A stretch of 64,000 nt of DNA from Beggiatoa leptomitoformis (GCF_001305575.3 NZ_CP012373.2:3982799-4046798); one strand, 5' to 3'. Positions 8,711 through 17,799 are shown, counted from the stretch's first letter. Notes: generated from the sequence alone by a model not told the origin. A program made the numbers and translations.

Positions 8711-9280
8711 TTACTTCTTTTCTGAAAGTAATTTTTCAATCCGACTTAACCGCTCTTCCATCATTTGTTGATGTTGTTGCATGGCTTGTTGCCCACCCAT
8801 CATAGGCATAGATTGTTGATACGTTGGGTTAGCCTGCATCATAGCGGGCATGTTTTGTTGTGTATAACCAGAGGGATAGGCAGAATAATAAGCCGATTCA
8901 TCACCCATCGACATCGTCTGTTCTTGACGTAATGCCCGCATCATCATCTGACTTTCTTGCATTTGTTGCTGGGTTTTTTCTATCTGGGCATTAATCTGCT
9001 TTTGCCGTTCCATGGGGTCTTTGATTTGCCGAATTTTTTCCATTTCAGCCTGAATCATCTGCCAACTGGCTTGACGTTTTGCCATCATATCCATCATCGC
9101 AGGATTCCCCTGCATCATAGGATTCCCTTGCATCATCATGGGATTACCTTGCATCATAGGATTATTTGGTGCAACGGTTGCGGGTGGCGTGGTGGTAGAA
9201 GGGGCAACAGGGGTTTCAGCTAAAACGCTGGTTGTGCCTACTACAAAAGGGATAATCGTGATTAACAATGATGCTTTCAT
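8711..9280 (-). CDS. secreted methionine- and glutamine-rich protein
   Basis: Family not recognised. The 189-residue product begins with a Sec signal peptide (MKASLLITIIPFVVGTTSVLA, cleavage after LA near residue 21). A Pro/Thr-rich linker follows, then four tandem NPMMQG/NPMMMQG-like units (about 40-65). A helical charged segment (about 68-118, EMEKIRQIKDPMERQKQINA) precedes a second Met/Gln/Tyr-rich stretch and a short coiled coil (MMEERLSRIEKLLSEK). Methionine is extremely abundant. Met-rich periplasmic segments can bind Cu(I) or be oxidised reversibly, but no canonical copper-protein fold is visible. It is transcribed towards mmsA and is not in an obvious operon. Confidence 0.7.
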   Translation of the reverse strand: MKASLLITIIPFVVGTTSVLAETPVAPSTTTPPATVAPNNPMMQGNPMMMQGNPMMQGNPAMMDMMAKRQASWQMIQAEMEKIRQIKDPMERQKQINAQIEKTQQQMQESQMMMRALRQEQTMSMGDESAYYSAYPSGYTQQNMPAMMQANPTYQQSMPMMGGQQAMQQHQQMMEERLSRIEKLLSEKK

Positions 9281-9504
9281 GGGAGTTGCCTCGCCTCAAA
9301 ATGAGTTGTGATGAATGTTGTATAATGTTCAAGTCGTTTTGATGTCGACAAAATCTGTCCTAGATAAACTACATGAGCAGTCTAGCATAAATAAGCAGAC
9401 ACTAATATTAATTGATATTAATATACTTTCAAAGAAATCAATGTGGTGTGACGCAACGATAAAGGCATTGTTATTTCAGGCACACGGGTAATAAATCCTG
9501 TCGG

Positions 9505-9885
9505 TTATAAAAGCGGACGCTCTTGAGGCTCGGGAGAGGGTGCGGTGGGAATTGGTGTGGTTGTTGTGACAGACCCCGCTTGAATATCGCCACGAATTTC
9601 TGCGAGGTTTTCATATTCGTCGAAAAACAGCACAATATGGCGTTGCTCTCTTTCAGCGTGTCCTGCTTTATAACTATAAAAATAATCCCAACGATTTTTA
9701 TGGAATGTGTCAATGAGCAAAGGCGGACCCAGAATAAAGCGGACTTTTTGCTCGGGCATCCCAATTTGTAGTTGGCTAACCGTTTCTTGCGTGACAACAA
9801 CGCCTTGTTGAACATCAATTTTATAAACGGCGCAACTGGATAGTAATACGCTACTGATAAGAATGAAAAACTTTTGCATTATCAA
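9505..9885 (-). CDS. bamE: BamE (SmpA/OmlA) outer-membrane assembly lipoprotein
   Basis: BamE is the small lipoprotein of the BAM complex that folds beta-barrel proteins into the outer membrane. The 126-residue product has a lipoprotein signal ending in LSSC (Cys at about 18), then the conserved segments YKIDVQQG, LQIGMPEQKVRFILGPPLL and RWDYFYSYKAG. A Thr/Pro-rich tail follows that is longer than in E. coli. The frame opens with TTG at 9885, 6 bases after GAGG; an ATG two codons in (9879) is an alternative start. It is divergent from fur, an arrangement common in gammaproteobacteria. Confidence 0.92.
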   Translation of the reverse strand: MIMQKFFILISSVLLSSCAVYKIDVQQGVVVTQETVSQLQIGMPEQKVRFILGPPLLIDTFHKNRWDYFYSYKAGHAEREQRHIVLFFDEYENLAEIRGDIQAGSVTTTTPIPTAPSPEPQERPLL

Positions 9886-9966
9886 CGAATGCCTCTATCA
9901 TAGTGTCAATGAGTCGGATCATAGCGCACTACGGATAAAAACACATCACCATAGCGGAGTTTCTCA

Positions 9967-10410
9967 ATGGAAAGTCAAGATTTAAAAAAGGCAGGATTGA
10001 AGGCGACTTTACCACGAGTGCGCGTCTTACAATTGTTAGAAAGTAGTGACCAACGACACATGAGTGCAGAAGATGTGTATAAATCACTGCTAGAAACAGG
10101 GGAAGACGTTGGACTTGCAACGGTATATCGCGTATTGACGCAATTTGAAACAGCGGGTTTAGTCATTCGCCATCATTTTGAAGGGGGCTTATCTGTTTTT
10201 GAGTTAAATCAAGGCAGTCATCATGACCATATTGTGTGTACACGTTGTGGACACATTGAGGAGTTTACCGATAGAGTCATAGAAGAACGTCAACAAGCGG
10301 TTGCTGCTCAAAAGGGGTTTGCTATCAAAGACCACTGTTTATATATCTATGGTTATTGCCAAGATTATGAAAATTGTCAAAACTATAAGGACTATGCGTT
10401 CAGTGGTTGA
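9967..10410 (+). CDS. fur: Fur, ferric uptake regulator
   Basis: Fur is the iron-responsive repressor. The 147-residue product has the winged-helix DNA-binding part (about 8-80, LKATLPRVRVLQLL and LATVYRVLTQFETAGLV). The metal-binding and dimerisation part follows: HHDH at 85-88, the CTRC pair at Cys91/Cys94, and C-terminal Cys124, Cys131 and Cys137. This is close to the classical Fur length and layout rather than Zur or PerR. It is divergent from bamE with an 81-base gap that must hold both promoters. I could not see a convincing Fur box in that gap. A strong hairpin follows the stop codon. Confidence 0.95.
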   Translation: MESQDLKKAGLKATLPRVRVLQLLESSDQRHMSAEDVYKSLLETGEDVGLATVYRVLTQFETAGLVIRHHFEGGLSVFELNQGSHHDHIVCTRCGHIEEFTDRVIEERQQAVAAQKGFAIKDHCLYIYGYCQDYENCQNYKDYAFSG

Positions 10411-10415
10411 TGACA

Positions 10416-10433
10416 GGGGCGACCCTTCGCCCC
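10416..10433. terminator. hairpin between fur and the convergent kinase gene
   Basis: GGGGCGA (10416-10422) and TCGCCCC (10427-10433) form a perfect 7-base-pair GC-rich stem with a CCCT loop. It lies between the stop codons of two convergent genes. Only a short T run follows on the plus strand. Confidence 0.7.
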
Positions 10434-10440
10434 GCATTTG

Positions 10441-12171
10441 TTAGGCCGTCACCAGTTCAAAACACACTTCGCCTATGTCGTTGTTGGCAATACGCAGTTG
10501 ATAACCTGTCTGGGCAATCTGTTGTGCCGCATGGTATAAGCCAATCCCAAACCCTTGTTTAGAAGAGGCGACTGGTTGATTTAAGAGTGTTTTTGCAATA
10601 TCTCTTGGAATTTCCGAACCGTCATCACACACGGTTAAACGTACCCCTTCCCGATTAATCGTTAGTGTTACATCTATATTTAAATCAGGTTCTTGTGTTC
10701 TTTTCAGCAAGGCGTTTTCTAACAAATTTTCTACCACGTTATCAAACGCATCTTCAGGAATCAAAATATTTTCCACATCAACCGCATTGTGAAAAATGAC
10801 GTTACGTTTTCGATAACGAGCTTGTAAATTATCCCACCAATACAACACGGGAACGGTGATAGAAGCGAATTCTGCGGGTTTTTGCAACTTGTCTAATGTC
10901 CGTTTTAAACGTTGTGTTAAACGGGGCATTTGTCCTTGTAACAATCGTTGTGTATCCCCAAATTGGGCGGGCTGACAGGTTTCAATTGCGGAACTAATTG
11001 CATGAAGGGATTGCAATAAGTTTTTAATATCATGCGTTAATTTTGCCCCTGTCTCATGAATTGCTTGTAAATGCGCTTGTTGTGCAAAAGCATCTTCGCG
11101 GCGTTTTGCTTGGTGAAAGTGTTCTAATAATTGAATCAGTATTTTAACGTGAAAATAATTACTACTGCTGATACGGTAATAGGCATAAACTTTTACTTCA
11201 ATGCTTTGAAATTCAATTTCAATAAAATGTTTGGTATCAATTTTTCCTATTGTGCCTTCACCATACAGAGAATGCCACACAATACCCGAAACCCAAGGCA
11301 AGGTTGATAATTGCTCAAACCCTGAATATAAAAAGGCTTGCGGGTTTAAGTTTCGATAATTACCGGGTTGTGCTAATCCATCCAGCCATTTTTCAAATGA
11401 GCTACCAATATTTAATAAATGGCGCGTCCATAGCTGTTCTGCACCTTCTTCCCCCGCAATTGTTGCCCACAACCAACTGACAGCTAAGACAAAAATAGCA
11501 ATGGCTAATGACATTTGAAACACAGCAACAGGATAGCTGATGTGATTATGATACATAATAACCAAGCTACCTAAACCAATAATTATCATTAATAATGAAA
11601 GTGTTAGCCCATGAAAAAAATCTAAATGATAGCGATGCTCAAAGCTATCATCTGTACTAATAAATAAGAAACTCAATGGAATACATAATAAACCATAACG
11701 CAATAATGATTGCGAATCCACACGCACCCAATCAACGACGTGCATTGTTTCATCAGGTAATAACAATTGAGGAATATTAAAAATAAATAAATTGAGGGTT
11801 AAAAAAATAATGGCCGCCATGTTGACGAAACGGTCATGGGGCTTTACTAAATCCCTGCCTCCCATTAAACCTAATAACATAATTTGCCAAATAGTAATTA
11901 ATAATGTATTAGAAAATATGATAAAAATTAGCGCGCCTATACTCAATAACAATAAACTTTTTACATTTGCAGGTTCACCCCGTCCCCAAAAAGGTTGCCA
12001 AATCACAAACGCGCCAAAATGCGCCAGTAAAATTAATCGGGAAAAAATGCCTGAAAAATCCCACCATAAAGCAATATGTAATGTGATTAACATTAACCCC
12101 AATAAACGGTGTTCATGCTTAGGTGGAATGATAAAACTGTTGTAATGTTCCATTATATAGAAATTATCCAA
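10441..12171 (-). CDS. multi-pass membrane sensor histidine kinase
   Basis: The 576-residue product has an N-terminal block of about eight hydrophobic segments (about 20-245). A poorly conserved cytoplasmic region follows (about 265-355). The kinase core begins with the H box LTHDIKNLLQSL, whose His380 is the predicted phosphorylation site. The ATPase domain has an N box (NVVENLLENAL), a G1 box (VCDDGSEIP) and a G2-like GFGIGLYHAAQQIA, and ends at the C terminus. The HDIKNLLQ form of the H box and the many N-terminal helices recall PrsK-like kinases, but exosortase-type partners are not in the window. No response regulator is adjacent, so its partner is unknown. Confidence 0.85.
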   Translation of the reverse strand: MDNFYIMEHYNSFIIPPKHEHRLLGLMLITLHIALWWDFSGIFSRLILLAHFGAFVIWQPFWGRGEPANVKSLLLLSIGALIFIIFSNTLLITIWQIMLLGLMGGRDLVKPHDRFVNMAAIIFLTLNLFIFNIPQLLLPDETMHVVDWVRVDSQSLLRYGLLCIPLSFLFISTDDSFEHRYHLDFFHGLTLSLLMIIIGLGSLVIMYHNHISYPVAVFQMSLAIAIFVLAVSWLWATIAGEEGAEQLWTRHLLNIGSSFEKWLDGLAQPGNYRNLNPQAFLYSGFEQLSTLPWVSGIVWHSLYGEGTIGKIDTKHFIEIEFQSIEVKVYAYYRISSSNYFHVKILIQLLEHFHQAKRREDAFAQQAHLQAIHETGAKLTHDIKNLLQSLHAISSAIETCQPAQFGDTQRLLQGQMPRLTQRLKRTLDKLQKPAEFASITVPVLYWWDNLQARYRKRNVIFHNAVDVENILIPEDAFDNVVENLLENALLKRTQEPDLNIDVTLTINREGVRLTVCDDGSEIPRDIAKTLLNQPVASSKQGFGIGLYHAAQQIAQTGYQLRIANNDIGEVCFELVTA

Positions 12172-12423
12172 TTGAAAATACTTAAAATTATTTAGGCGCG
12201 TGACACATAAACGCTTTAAAAAAGAGAAGTAAGAATATCGCGTATTTTATTAGAAAAGCATATTAAAGTAAGATATTTATCACAACAATAAAAATACAGA
12301 CCGCGCGGACAAGGCCTGTATTTGTCTTGATGTCGGCACTTTCTACGTTTGTTCAGTACATTTTTTTTAACTCATCTCACTTGTTTTTAACGGTAATGTA
12401 TGTCAATCACTCAGGAAATAAAC

Positions 12424-13101
12424 ATGTTAGGCGTTACATGGATAGACGTTTTAGCCGTTTTATATTTTTTAATTTGCTGGTTTAGCTATGCACACTTTGC
12501 ATCGGTTAAAACACAAAGTAATCCTAGTTTATACAGTGTGTTGCATGATTATCGTTTAGAGTGGTCAAGACGACTGATAGAACGAGAAGTACGTATTATG
12601 GATTCTAACCTAATCGGCACATTACACCGTAACGCATCATTATTGGTTTCAACAACGATTTTTATTTTGGCAGGCTTGATTGCTGTTTTAGGCGCGACAG
12701 ACCGCGCAATGCTCATCGCTGCAAGTTTGCCGTTTACGGTCACAACAACGGCGGGTTTGTGGGAGCTAAAGGTGCTACTGTTAATAATTGTCTTTGTTCA
12801 CGCTTTTTTTAAATTTAGCTGGGCAATGTGGCAATTTAGCATTGCAACGGTATTAATGGGCGGTGCGCCAAATACAACGGATAGTGAATCACTTAAACAA
12901 GATTTTATAAAACGGCATACGCTTTTATTATCGTTGGCAGGGACAAATTTTAATCACGGATTACGCGCTTATTACTTTGGTATTGCCGCGTTAACATGGA
13001 TAGTACATCCATTATTGTTTATTCTTGCGTCTAGCTGGGTTGTCAGCGTATTGTATAAGCGCGAATTTCGTTCACAAAGTTTGCGTATTTTGCTTGAATA
13101 A
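12424..13101 (+). CDS. DUF599 family membrane protein
   Basis: A 225-residue protein with four or five hydrophobic helices (about 5-22, 66-85, 112-132 and 185-215). It matches the DUF599 pattern: an N-terminal WIDVLAVLYFLICWFSY, a cytoplasmic loop with RRLIEREVRIMDSNLIGTL, and a late loop NFNHGLRAYYFGIAALTW. Function is unknown in the family. AGGA 7 bases upstream supports the ATG at 12424; an earlier in-frame ATG at 12400 lacks a good binding site. A secreted caspase-like protein follows 58 bases later on the same strand and could be co-transcribed. Confidence 0.8.
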   Translation: MLGVTWIDVLAVLYFLICWFSYAHFASVKTQSNPSLYSVLHDYRLEWSRRLIEREVRIMDSNLIGTLHRNASLLVSTTIFILAGLIAVLGATDRAMLIAASLPFTVTTTAGLWELKVLLLIIVFVHAFFKFSWAMWQFSIATVLMGGAPNTTDSESLKQDFIKRHTLLLSLAGTNFNHGLRAYYFGIAALTWIVHPLLFILASSWVVSVLYKREFRSQSLRILLE

Positions 13102-13159
13102 CGTGAATTCTATTACATTGAATAACTTCCCCTTTTACATCTCTAACGTAAGCTCCATC

Positions 13160-14668
13160 ATGCGCCCTAATTTGTTATCTCTCTTCTTTAAAAGCAGTTG
13201 GTTGTTATTTTTTTGTTTGTGGATGAATACCAGTGTTGCTGCGACGTTACAAGCCATTTTAGTTATTGAAGATGACTATAAGGACACTGACTTAAACAGT
13301 ATTTCTGATTCGATAAAAGTAGATTACGGTAACTTATCCAAGTTATTAAAAATACTGGATGAACGTGGCATTATCAGCGTGAAAAAAACCGTCTTGCGTG
13401 GACGACAAGCAACTTTAGCACGAATTCAAGAAACCATTGATAAAACAACGGTTGATGCAGATGATGTTTTGCTATTTTACTTTAGCGGACATGGTGGAAT
13501 GGAAAAGGGCAAAACCTTTTTATACACCGCCGATTCTGCCAATTTAGACCGACAGAATTTAGAAAAATCCATTGTGGCAAAAAATGCCCGTTTAAAAATC
13601 ATCCTGACAGATGCCTGTAGTAATAGCATTGATGGCATTGTAGCAATGCGCAGTATTGCCAATAAACGCGCAGCAGCAACAGGCGAGTTTGATGAAATTT
13701 ATCGGGATTTATTCTTAAAAAGTACAGGATTATTACATCTGAGTGCCGCGTCTGAGGGCGAATATGCGTGGTCAGATAACCAATTGGGGGGCTATTTTAC
13801 TTACTATTTTATTAACGAAGGATTGTTAAAAAAACCCAGTGCTTCATGGGAAACTGTCTTTAAAAATTCGCGGGATAAAACCTTACAAATGTACGGCTTA
13901 TTACCCGCAAGACAACGGGCAGAGTTAAAAGCCGAAGGCATTAAGGGACAAACCCCCAAAGCCTTTGCATTACCTGCTTTTTTAACCAATGTAGAATCCC
14001 CTGCAGACACAGAAACCACAACAAACACAACATCTAACGCCACGATTACCATAGAAAACTTGACTGATGAAACTGTTACTTTCTATCGTGACATAGACCC
14101 AGAAAATGATGAGGATGATGACCCACCCATCACACTGGCATCTAATGCAAAAACTACTGTGCCTGCAAATAGTCTTTTGTATTTTCAAGCTAATAAAAAA
14201 GACATGTATTACTATGAGTTAGATGCCAACGATTATTATTTTGACAAGGATGAACAACAGACATTAGACCTTTATGCGGTTGATGGCGAAGAAATTTCGG
14301 ATAAACCTGATGCCGATAAGCAATATAACAAACTTTTAACGGCTGAGTGGGAGTGGGACGATGGGGAAACTGTCGTTTTCACGACTTTACAAGCAGATGG
14401 CACATTTATCGACCGCGATGAAGCTGACCGCGTTATTACACAGGGAAAATGGAAAATTGAACCTGTAACAGATGAAGAATCAGGCGAAACCGAATCCGAA
14501 CTGATTTTTGAATTACAAGAAGACGGTGAACCCGTTAAACTCAGCTACAGCATTGATTTTTTAGATGATGATAATGTTCGTTTAGAGCTGGTGGAAGAGC
14601 TAATTAATGATGAAGAAAGCGAATTTGATGAAGATGCCGATTTAACCGTCATGTTATATCGCCATTAA
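13160..14668 (+). CDS. secreted caspase-like (C14, orthocaspase) protein
   Basis: A caspase-fold cysteine peptidase, 502 residues from the ATG at 13160. The frame is open further upstream, but that part overlaps the previous gene and hides the signal peptide. Residues 1-27 are a Sec signal ending SVAA, so the protein is exported. The p20-like domain (about 30-240) shows the catalytic dyad His111 in YFSGHGG and Cys153 in LTDACSN, both intact, plus GYFTYYF. A Thr/Asn linker and an acidic beta-rich C-terminal region follow (about 285-502, with KLLTAEWEWDDGETV and TQGKWKIEP suggesting a lipocalin-like tail). Substrate unknown. Export separates it from cytosolic defence caspases. Confidence 0.85.
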   Translation: MRPNLLSLFFKSSWLLFFCLWMNTSVAATLQAILVIEDDYKDTDLNSISDSIKVDYGNLSKLLKILDERGIISVKKTVLRGRQATLARIQETIDKTTVDADDVLLFYFSGHGGMEKGKTFLYTADSANLDRQNLEKSIVAKNARLKIILTDACSNSIDGIVAMRSIANKRAAATGEFDEIYRDLFLKSTGLLHLSAASEGEYAWSDNQLGGYFTYYFINEGLLKKPSASWETVFKNSRDKTLQMYGLLPARQRAELKAEGIKGQTPKAFALPAFLTNVESPADTETTTNTTSNATITIENLTDETVTFYRDIDPENDEDDDPPITLASNAKTTVPANSLLYFQANKKDMYYYELDANDYYFDKDEQQTLDLYAVDGEEISDKPDADKQYNKLLTAEWEWDDGETVVFTTLQADGTFIDRDEADRVITQGKWKIEPVTDEESGETESELIFELQEDGEPVKLSYSIDFLDDDNVRLELVEELINDEESEFDEDADLTVMLYRH

Positions 14669-14691
14669 ATTGCTGGTTATCGTATCAGTAC

Positions 14692-14726
14692 CACGGATAA
14701 CACCGCTAGAAACGCGGGTATCCGTG
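14692..14726. terminator. CACGGATA...TATCCGTG hairpin between convergent genes
   Basis: The hairpin CACGGATAACACCGC pairs with GCGGGTATCCGTG across a short AT loop and is followed by TTACTTTTAAC. It belongs to the same family as the hairpins at 8637, 36804, 36908 and 44975. It separates the caspase-like gene from the convergent lipoprotein gene. Confidence 0.7.
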
Positions 14727-14741
14727 TTACTTTTAACGCCG

Positions 14742-15677
14742 TTAATTCCGCGCTATTTTCCGTACCCATAAAGGGGAAAGTGGTTGATTACTGCTATACC
14801 ATGCTATATGCGTTGTTGTTTCAGGCGTATAAGCAAAACCATTCTGATAAACCCCCGCCATTAAAGTATCAAACCCCGTATGCGGTAAATCTCTCACCTC
14901 TGCATAACGTTCATCAGTAGTTAACTCAATTTTTACCAACGCTGGGCTAGTACCATGCAACAAATACAACACCGAACCCGTCTGCCAACTCATTGCCTGC
15001 ACAGAAACCATATTCCATGCTAACCACGCATTATCCAACACCGTTGTTTGCAAATTGGGCAATGGACGACTTAAACGTACCGATGTAATTTGCTTTGTTT
15101 CTAATGCAATCCGCCACAAACTACCATTACTAGCGATTCCAATTAGCTGTTCTGCCGATTTATTCAACACTAACGCATTTAAAGGCTGCGGTAACGTTAC
15201 CCAGACGCGGGCTTGTAAATCAATCGGGTCAACTCGATAAATTTGATAACAATTCATCCCGCCCACATACGCCGCCCCTGATGAATCTAAAACCAGCGCG
15301 AATAATGGCGGTTGGCATTGTGCATGACTGGGCAATAAAATTTTATGCAATAACTGCTGATTTGCTAACGTATAAATCGTCAACATGCCTTGATCCAATG
15401 CCCATAACTGCTGGCGCGTATTATCCACACTCAAGCGCAACGCATGTTGTCGCCCGTCGCTGTAGGGTAATTGAAACTTACCCTCAACTGTCCCATCTGC
15501 CTTTACAAGGTTTATCGACGCATCGGCATAACTGCCGACCAAGAAAACATCTCGATTTGCCCAATAAGCAAGACTGATAGGGTAAAATGGCTTGCTGATG
15601 GTCTGCTCTTCTGACTGGCAGGCAGATAACCAACTTATAGAAACAAGCAATAATGCTACTCTAAAGATTGGCATCAT
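14742..15677 (-). CDS. lipoprotein with a probable beta-propeller domain
   Basis: The 311-residue product begins with a lipoprotein signal (LLVSISWLSAC, lipidated Cys at about 20). The rest reads as repeated short beta-sheet blades, each with a small-residue turn: VFLVGSYADASINLVKADGT, QQLWALDQGMLTIYTL, GAAYVGGMNCYQIYRVD and EQLIGIASNGSLWRI. This resembles NHL or SMP-30-like six-bladed propellers, but I cannot place it in one named family. It is most likely anchored in the outer or inner membrane, facing the periplasm, with a binding or scaffolding role. No operon partner is seen. Confidence 0.65.
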   Translation of the reverse strand: MMPIFRVALLLVSISWLSACQSEEQTISKPFYPISLAYWANRDVFLVGSYADASINLVKADGTVEGKFQLPYSDGRQHALRLSVDNTRQQLWALDQGMLTIYTLANQQLLHKILLPSHAQCQPPLFALVLDSSGAAYVGGMNCYQIYRVDPIDLQARVWVTLPQPLNALVLNKSAEQLIGIASNGSLWRIALETKQITSVRLSRPLPNLQTTVLDNAWLAWNMVSVQAMSWQTGSVLYLLHGTSPALVKIELTTDERYAEVRDLPHTGFDTLMAGVYQNGFAYTPETTTHIAWYSSNQPLSPLWVRKIARN

Positions 15678-15931
15678 GTTTCCCTCACTTACGGTTTAGT
15701 TATGTTGTAACAATAGCGAAACCGTTGGGAACACAACAGATACAGTTTTTCATAAAAAACGACAACCTGTACTGGTTTATCTACCTATACAGGACAGTCC
15801 AATCATGGATTATATAACCGACAACGGGGCTATAAGATGAGCAAGTTTTCTTGCAACATCTTATTAAACAAGATAGCTTACACATTAACACTGAATAACA
15901 TGCGCAACTCATGGAGATTGGAGAGCCTTGC

Positions 15932-16759
15932 ATGAAAGAATCCATTATCTGTTTTATTGGTGGTGGCAATATGGCAAGCAGTTTAATTGGAGGCTTGCTA
16001 CAAACGGGTGTTTCTGCAAATAATTTACGGGTTGCTGATACTAATCCCAACGCACTCGCCAGCTATTTCCCTATTCAAACCTACAATGACAACCTGCAAG
16101 CAATACAAGATGCTAATGTTATTGTCCTTGCTGTAAAACCCCAACAAATGGCAGAAGTTGCCAAATCCATCGCAACCGCACTGCCCGAACATCCCCCCCT
16201 GTTTATCAGTATCGCTGCGGGTATTCGCATTGCCGACCTCAATCGTTGGCTGGGTAAAGACCGTGCAATCCCCATTGTTCGTGTCATGCCCAACACGCCC
16301 GCGCTGGTACAAAGCGGTGCTTCCGCGCTATGCGCCAGTACCCACGTTAGCAAACAACAACATGAACTGGCTGAAAATATTTTACGTGCTGTCGGGCTAA
16401 CCGTTTGGCTTACTGATGAAAACATGATGGATGCCGTTACCGCACTATCAGGCAGTGGTCCCGCCTACTTTTTCCTTCTTATGGAAATTTTAGAAAAAAC
16501 AGGGGTACAGCTCGGACTGCCACAAGAAACCGCCCGTTTACTCACACTACAAACCGCATTTGGGGCAGCTAAAATGGCATTAGAAAGCAGTGAAGATGCG
16601 GCAACCCTACGCGCCCGCGTCACCTCCAAAGGTGGAACAACAGAACAAGCCATTAACACCTTACAAGCCAGTGATATTCAAGCCCTGTTTGACCGCGCCC
16701 TACAAGCAGCACAAACACGCGCAACCAGCATGGCAGATGAATATGGGGAACAAGCATGA
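15932..16759 (+). CDS. proC: ProC, pyrroline-5-carboxylate reductase
   Basis: ProC reduces pyrroline-5-carboxylate to proline with NAD(P)H, the last step of proline synthesis. Starting at the ATG at 15932 (GGAGAG 6 bases upstream) gives 275 residues, near the family's usual 270. The N-terminal Rossmann motif is FIGGGNMASSLIGGLL. Also visible are VKPQQM, the conserved VRVMPNTPALV, and the C-terminal signature DAVTALSGSGPAYFF with RVTSKGGTTEQAI. It overlaps yggT by four bases (ATGA) and begins a three-gene operon. The yggS/pilT genes that often precede it are absent. Confidence 0.95.
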   Translation: MKESIICFIGGGNMASSLIGGLLQTGVSANNLRVADTNPNALASYFPIQTYNDNLQAIQDANVIVLAVKPQQMAEVAKSIATALPEHPPLFISIAAGIRIADLNRWLGKDRAIPIVRVMPNTPALVQSGASALCASTHVSKQQHELAENILRAVGLTVWLTDENMMDAVTALSGSGPAYFFLLMEILEKTGVQLGLPQETARLLTLQTAFGAAKMALESSEDAATLRARVTSKGGTTEQAINTLQASDIQALFDRALQAAQTRATSMADEYGEQA

Positions 16760-17310
16760 GTCCTGTTACTAATGCGCTGGTTTTTCTAATTAATGCGTTA
16801 TTTGGGCTTTACATCCTGCTCATTATGCTACGCTTTCTCCTGACTTTTTTACGGATACGTTTTAATGACGCAAGCACCCTTTTTTTACTACAACTAACCG
16901 ACCCACCCCTAAGAATTTTATACACCTTTATCCCACGCTGGCGCACGGTTGATATTGCTGCACTGGTTTTAATTCTCGCACTCACCTTTATAAAACTGCT
17001 ACTCACCGTTTACCTCTTTGGACAGTATGCAAGTTTTACTGCACTGATATTGCGTACTATTTTGGATACGCTATCGCTCGCGTTATACGTCTTTTTCTGG
17101 GCAATTATTTTGCGGGCTATCCTCAGTTGGGTAGAGCTACTTACGCAACAATCGCTTTATAACAATCCCGTTGTCCGTTTGCTAGATAATCTCACAGAAC
17201 CATTATTAGCCCCTGTTCGTCGTCGTCTGCCACCAACACCGGGAATAGACATCTCCCCTTTAATTGTTGGCATTCTGCTTTATGCAGGTATTTTGCTACT
17301 CAGTTGGTAA
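16756..17310 (+). CDS. yggT: YggT family membrane protein
   Basis: The 184-residue product has two copies of the YggT domain, each with paired helices ending in a conserved Arg-Pro/Leu region. The first is LLIMLRFLLTFLRI followed by LTDPPLRILYTFIP. The second is AIILRAILSWVELL followed by LDNLTEPLLAPVRRRLP. The protein sits in the inner membrane; relatives are linked to cell shape, osmotic stress and division-site membranes, and the exact role is unclear. Start and stop overlap with proC show translational coupling, and yggU follows 3 bases later. Confidence 0.92.
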   Translation: MSPVTNALVFLINALFGLYILLIMLRFLLTFLRIRFNDASTLFLLQLTDPPLRILYTFIPRWRTVDIAALVLILALTFIKLLLTVYLFGQYASFTALILRTILDTLSLALYVFFWAIILRAILSWVELLTQQSLYNNPVVRLLDNLTEPLLAPVRRRLPPTPGIDISPLIVGILLYAGILLLSW

Positions 17311-17313
17311 CTA

Positions 17314-17601
17314 ATGGATTTTTATCGTTGGGAAGGAGAGGATTTAATCCTCTCCGTACACGTACAACCTCGCGCCAGCCAAACCGCCATTGTTGGCGCG
17401 CACCAAGACCGCCTAAAAATCCGCACGACAGCCGCGCCTGTAGAGGGACAAGCCAATGCGGAAATCATCAAATTATTAGCAAAATCTTTCGGGGTTGCTA
17501 AATCACACGTTATTCTTTTACAGGGTGACACCAGCCGAGATAAACGTTTTCGGATTCAATCGCCTAAAAAACTACCTGATTTTATATCTGCACAACATTA
17601 G
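17314..17601 (+). CDS. yggU: YggU family (DUF167) protein
   Basis: A 95-residue soluble protein with the DUF167 pattern: LSVHVQPRASQTAIVG, DRLKIRTTAAPVEGQANAEI, then LLAKSFGVAKSHV and LLQGDTSRDKRFRI. Function unknown in the family. It is the last gene of the proC-yggT-yggU operon, 3 bases after yggT. Confidence 0.92.
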   Translation: MDFYRWEGEDLILSVHVQPRASQTAIVGAHQDRLKIRTTAAPVEGQANAEIIKLLAKSFGVAKSHVILLQGDTSRDKRFRIQSPKKLPDFISAQH

Positions 17602-17682
17602 CCCTTGTTAGGTTTTTAAATCTCTCATGGTTTTTGTCATCTTGACGTTATTTAGAACAATAGTCAGATAACTAATAAAAAG

Positions 17683-17763
17683 TTATTTACCACAAAAGTT
17701 TTTTAAGGACGCATCTACTTGTAATTTTAATGTTTCTTCTTGGGCAAGTTCTAAGGCTTTTTT
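17683..17763 (-). pseudogene. C-terminal scrap, possibly of a TPR-cluster gene
   Basis: On the minus strand, 26 codons after an in-frame TAG read KKALELAQEETLKLQVDASL and end NFCGK before TAA. The ending -K-x2-C-x-K resembles the C terminus of the adjacent 717-residue TPR protein (LKEKCSK). It may be what is left of another paralogue's 3' end. Evidence is short, so the link is tentative. Confidence 0.3.
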
Positions 17764-17799
17764 CTAAATGCAGTTCAGACCTTGAAATATTAGAAAATA

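Noticed and set aside
8957-9223. His-rich 88-codon frame opposite the Met-rich protein gene
   Set aside because: CAT is the complement of ATG, so the His runs are a mirror of the Met repeats.
9886-9966. a Fur box in the bamE/fur gap
   Set aside because: No convincing match to the alternating GATAAT pattern was seen.
13025-13159. longer start for the caspase-like gene overlapping the DUF599 gene
   Set aside because: The extra 45 residues overlap the upstream gene and would hide the clear signal peptide that begins at 13160.
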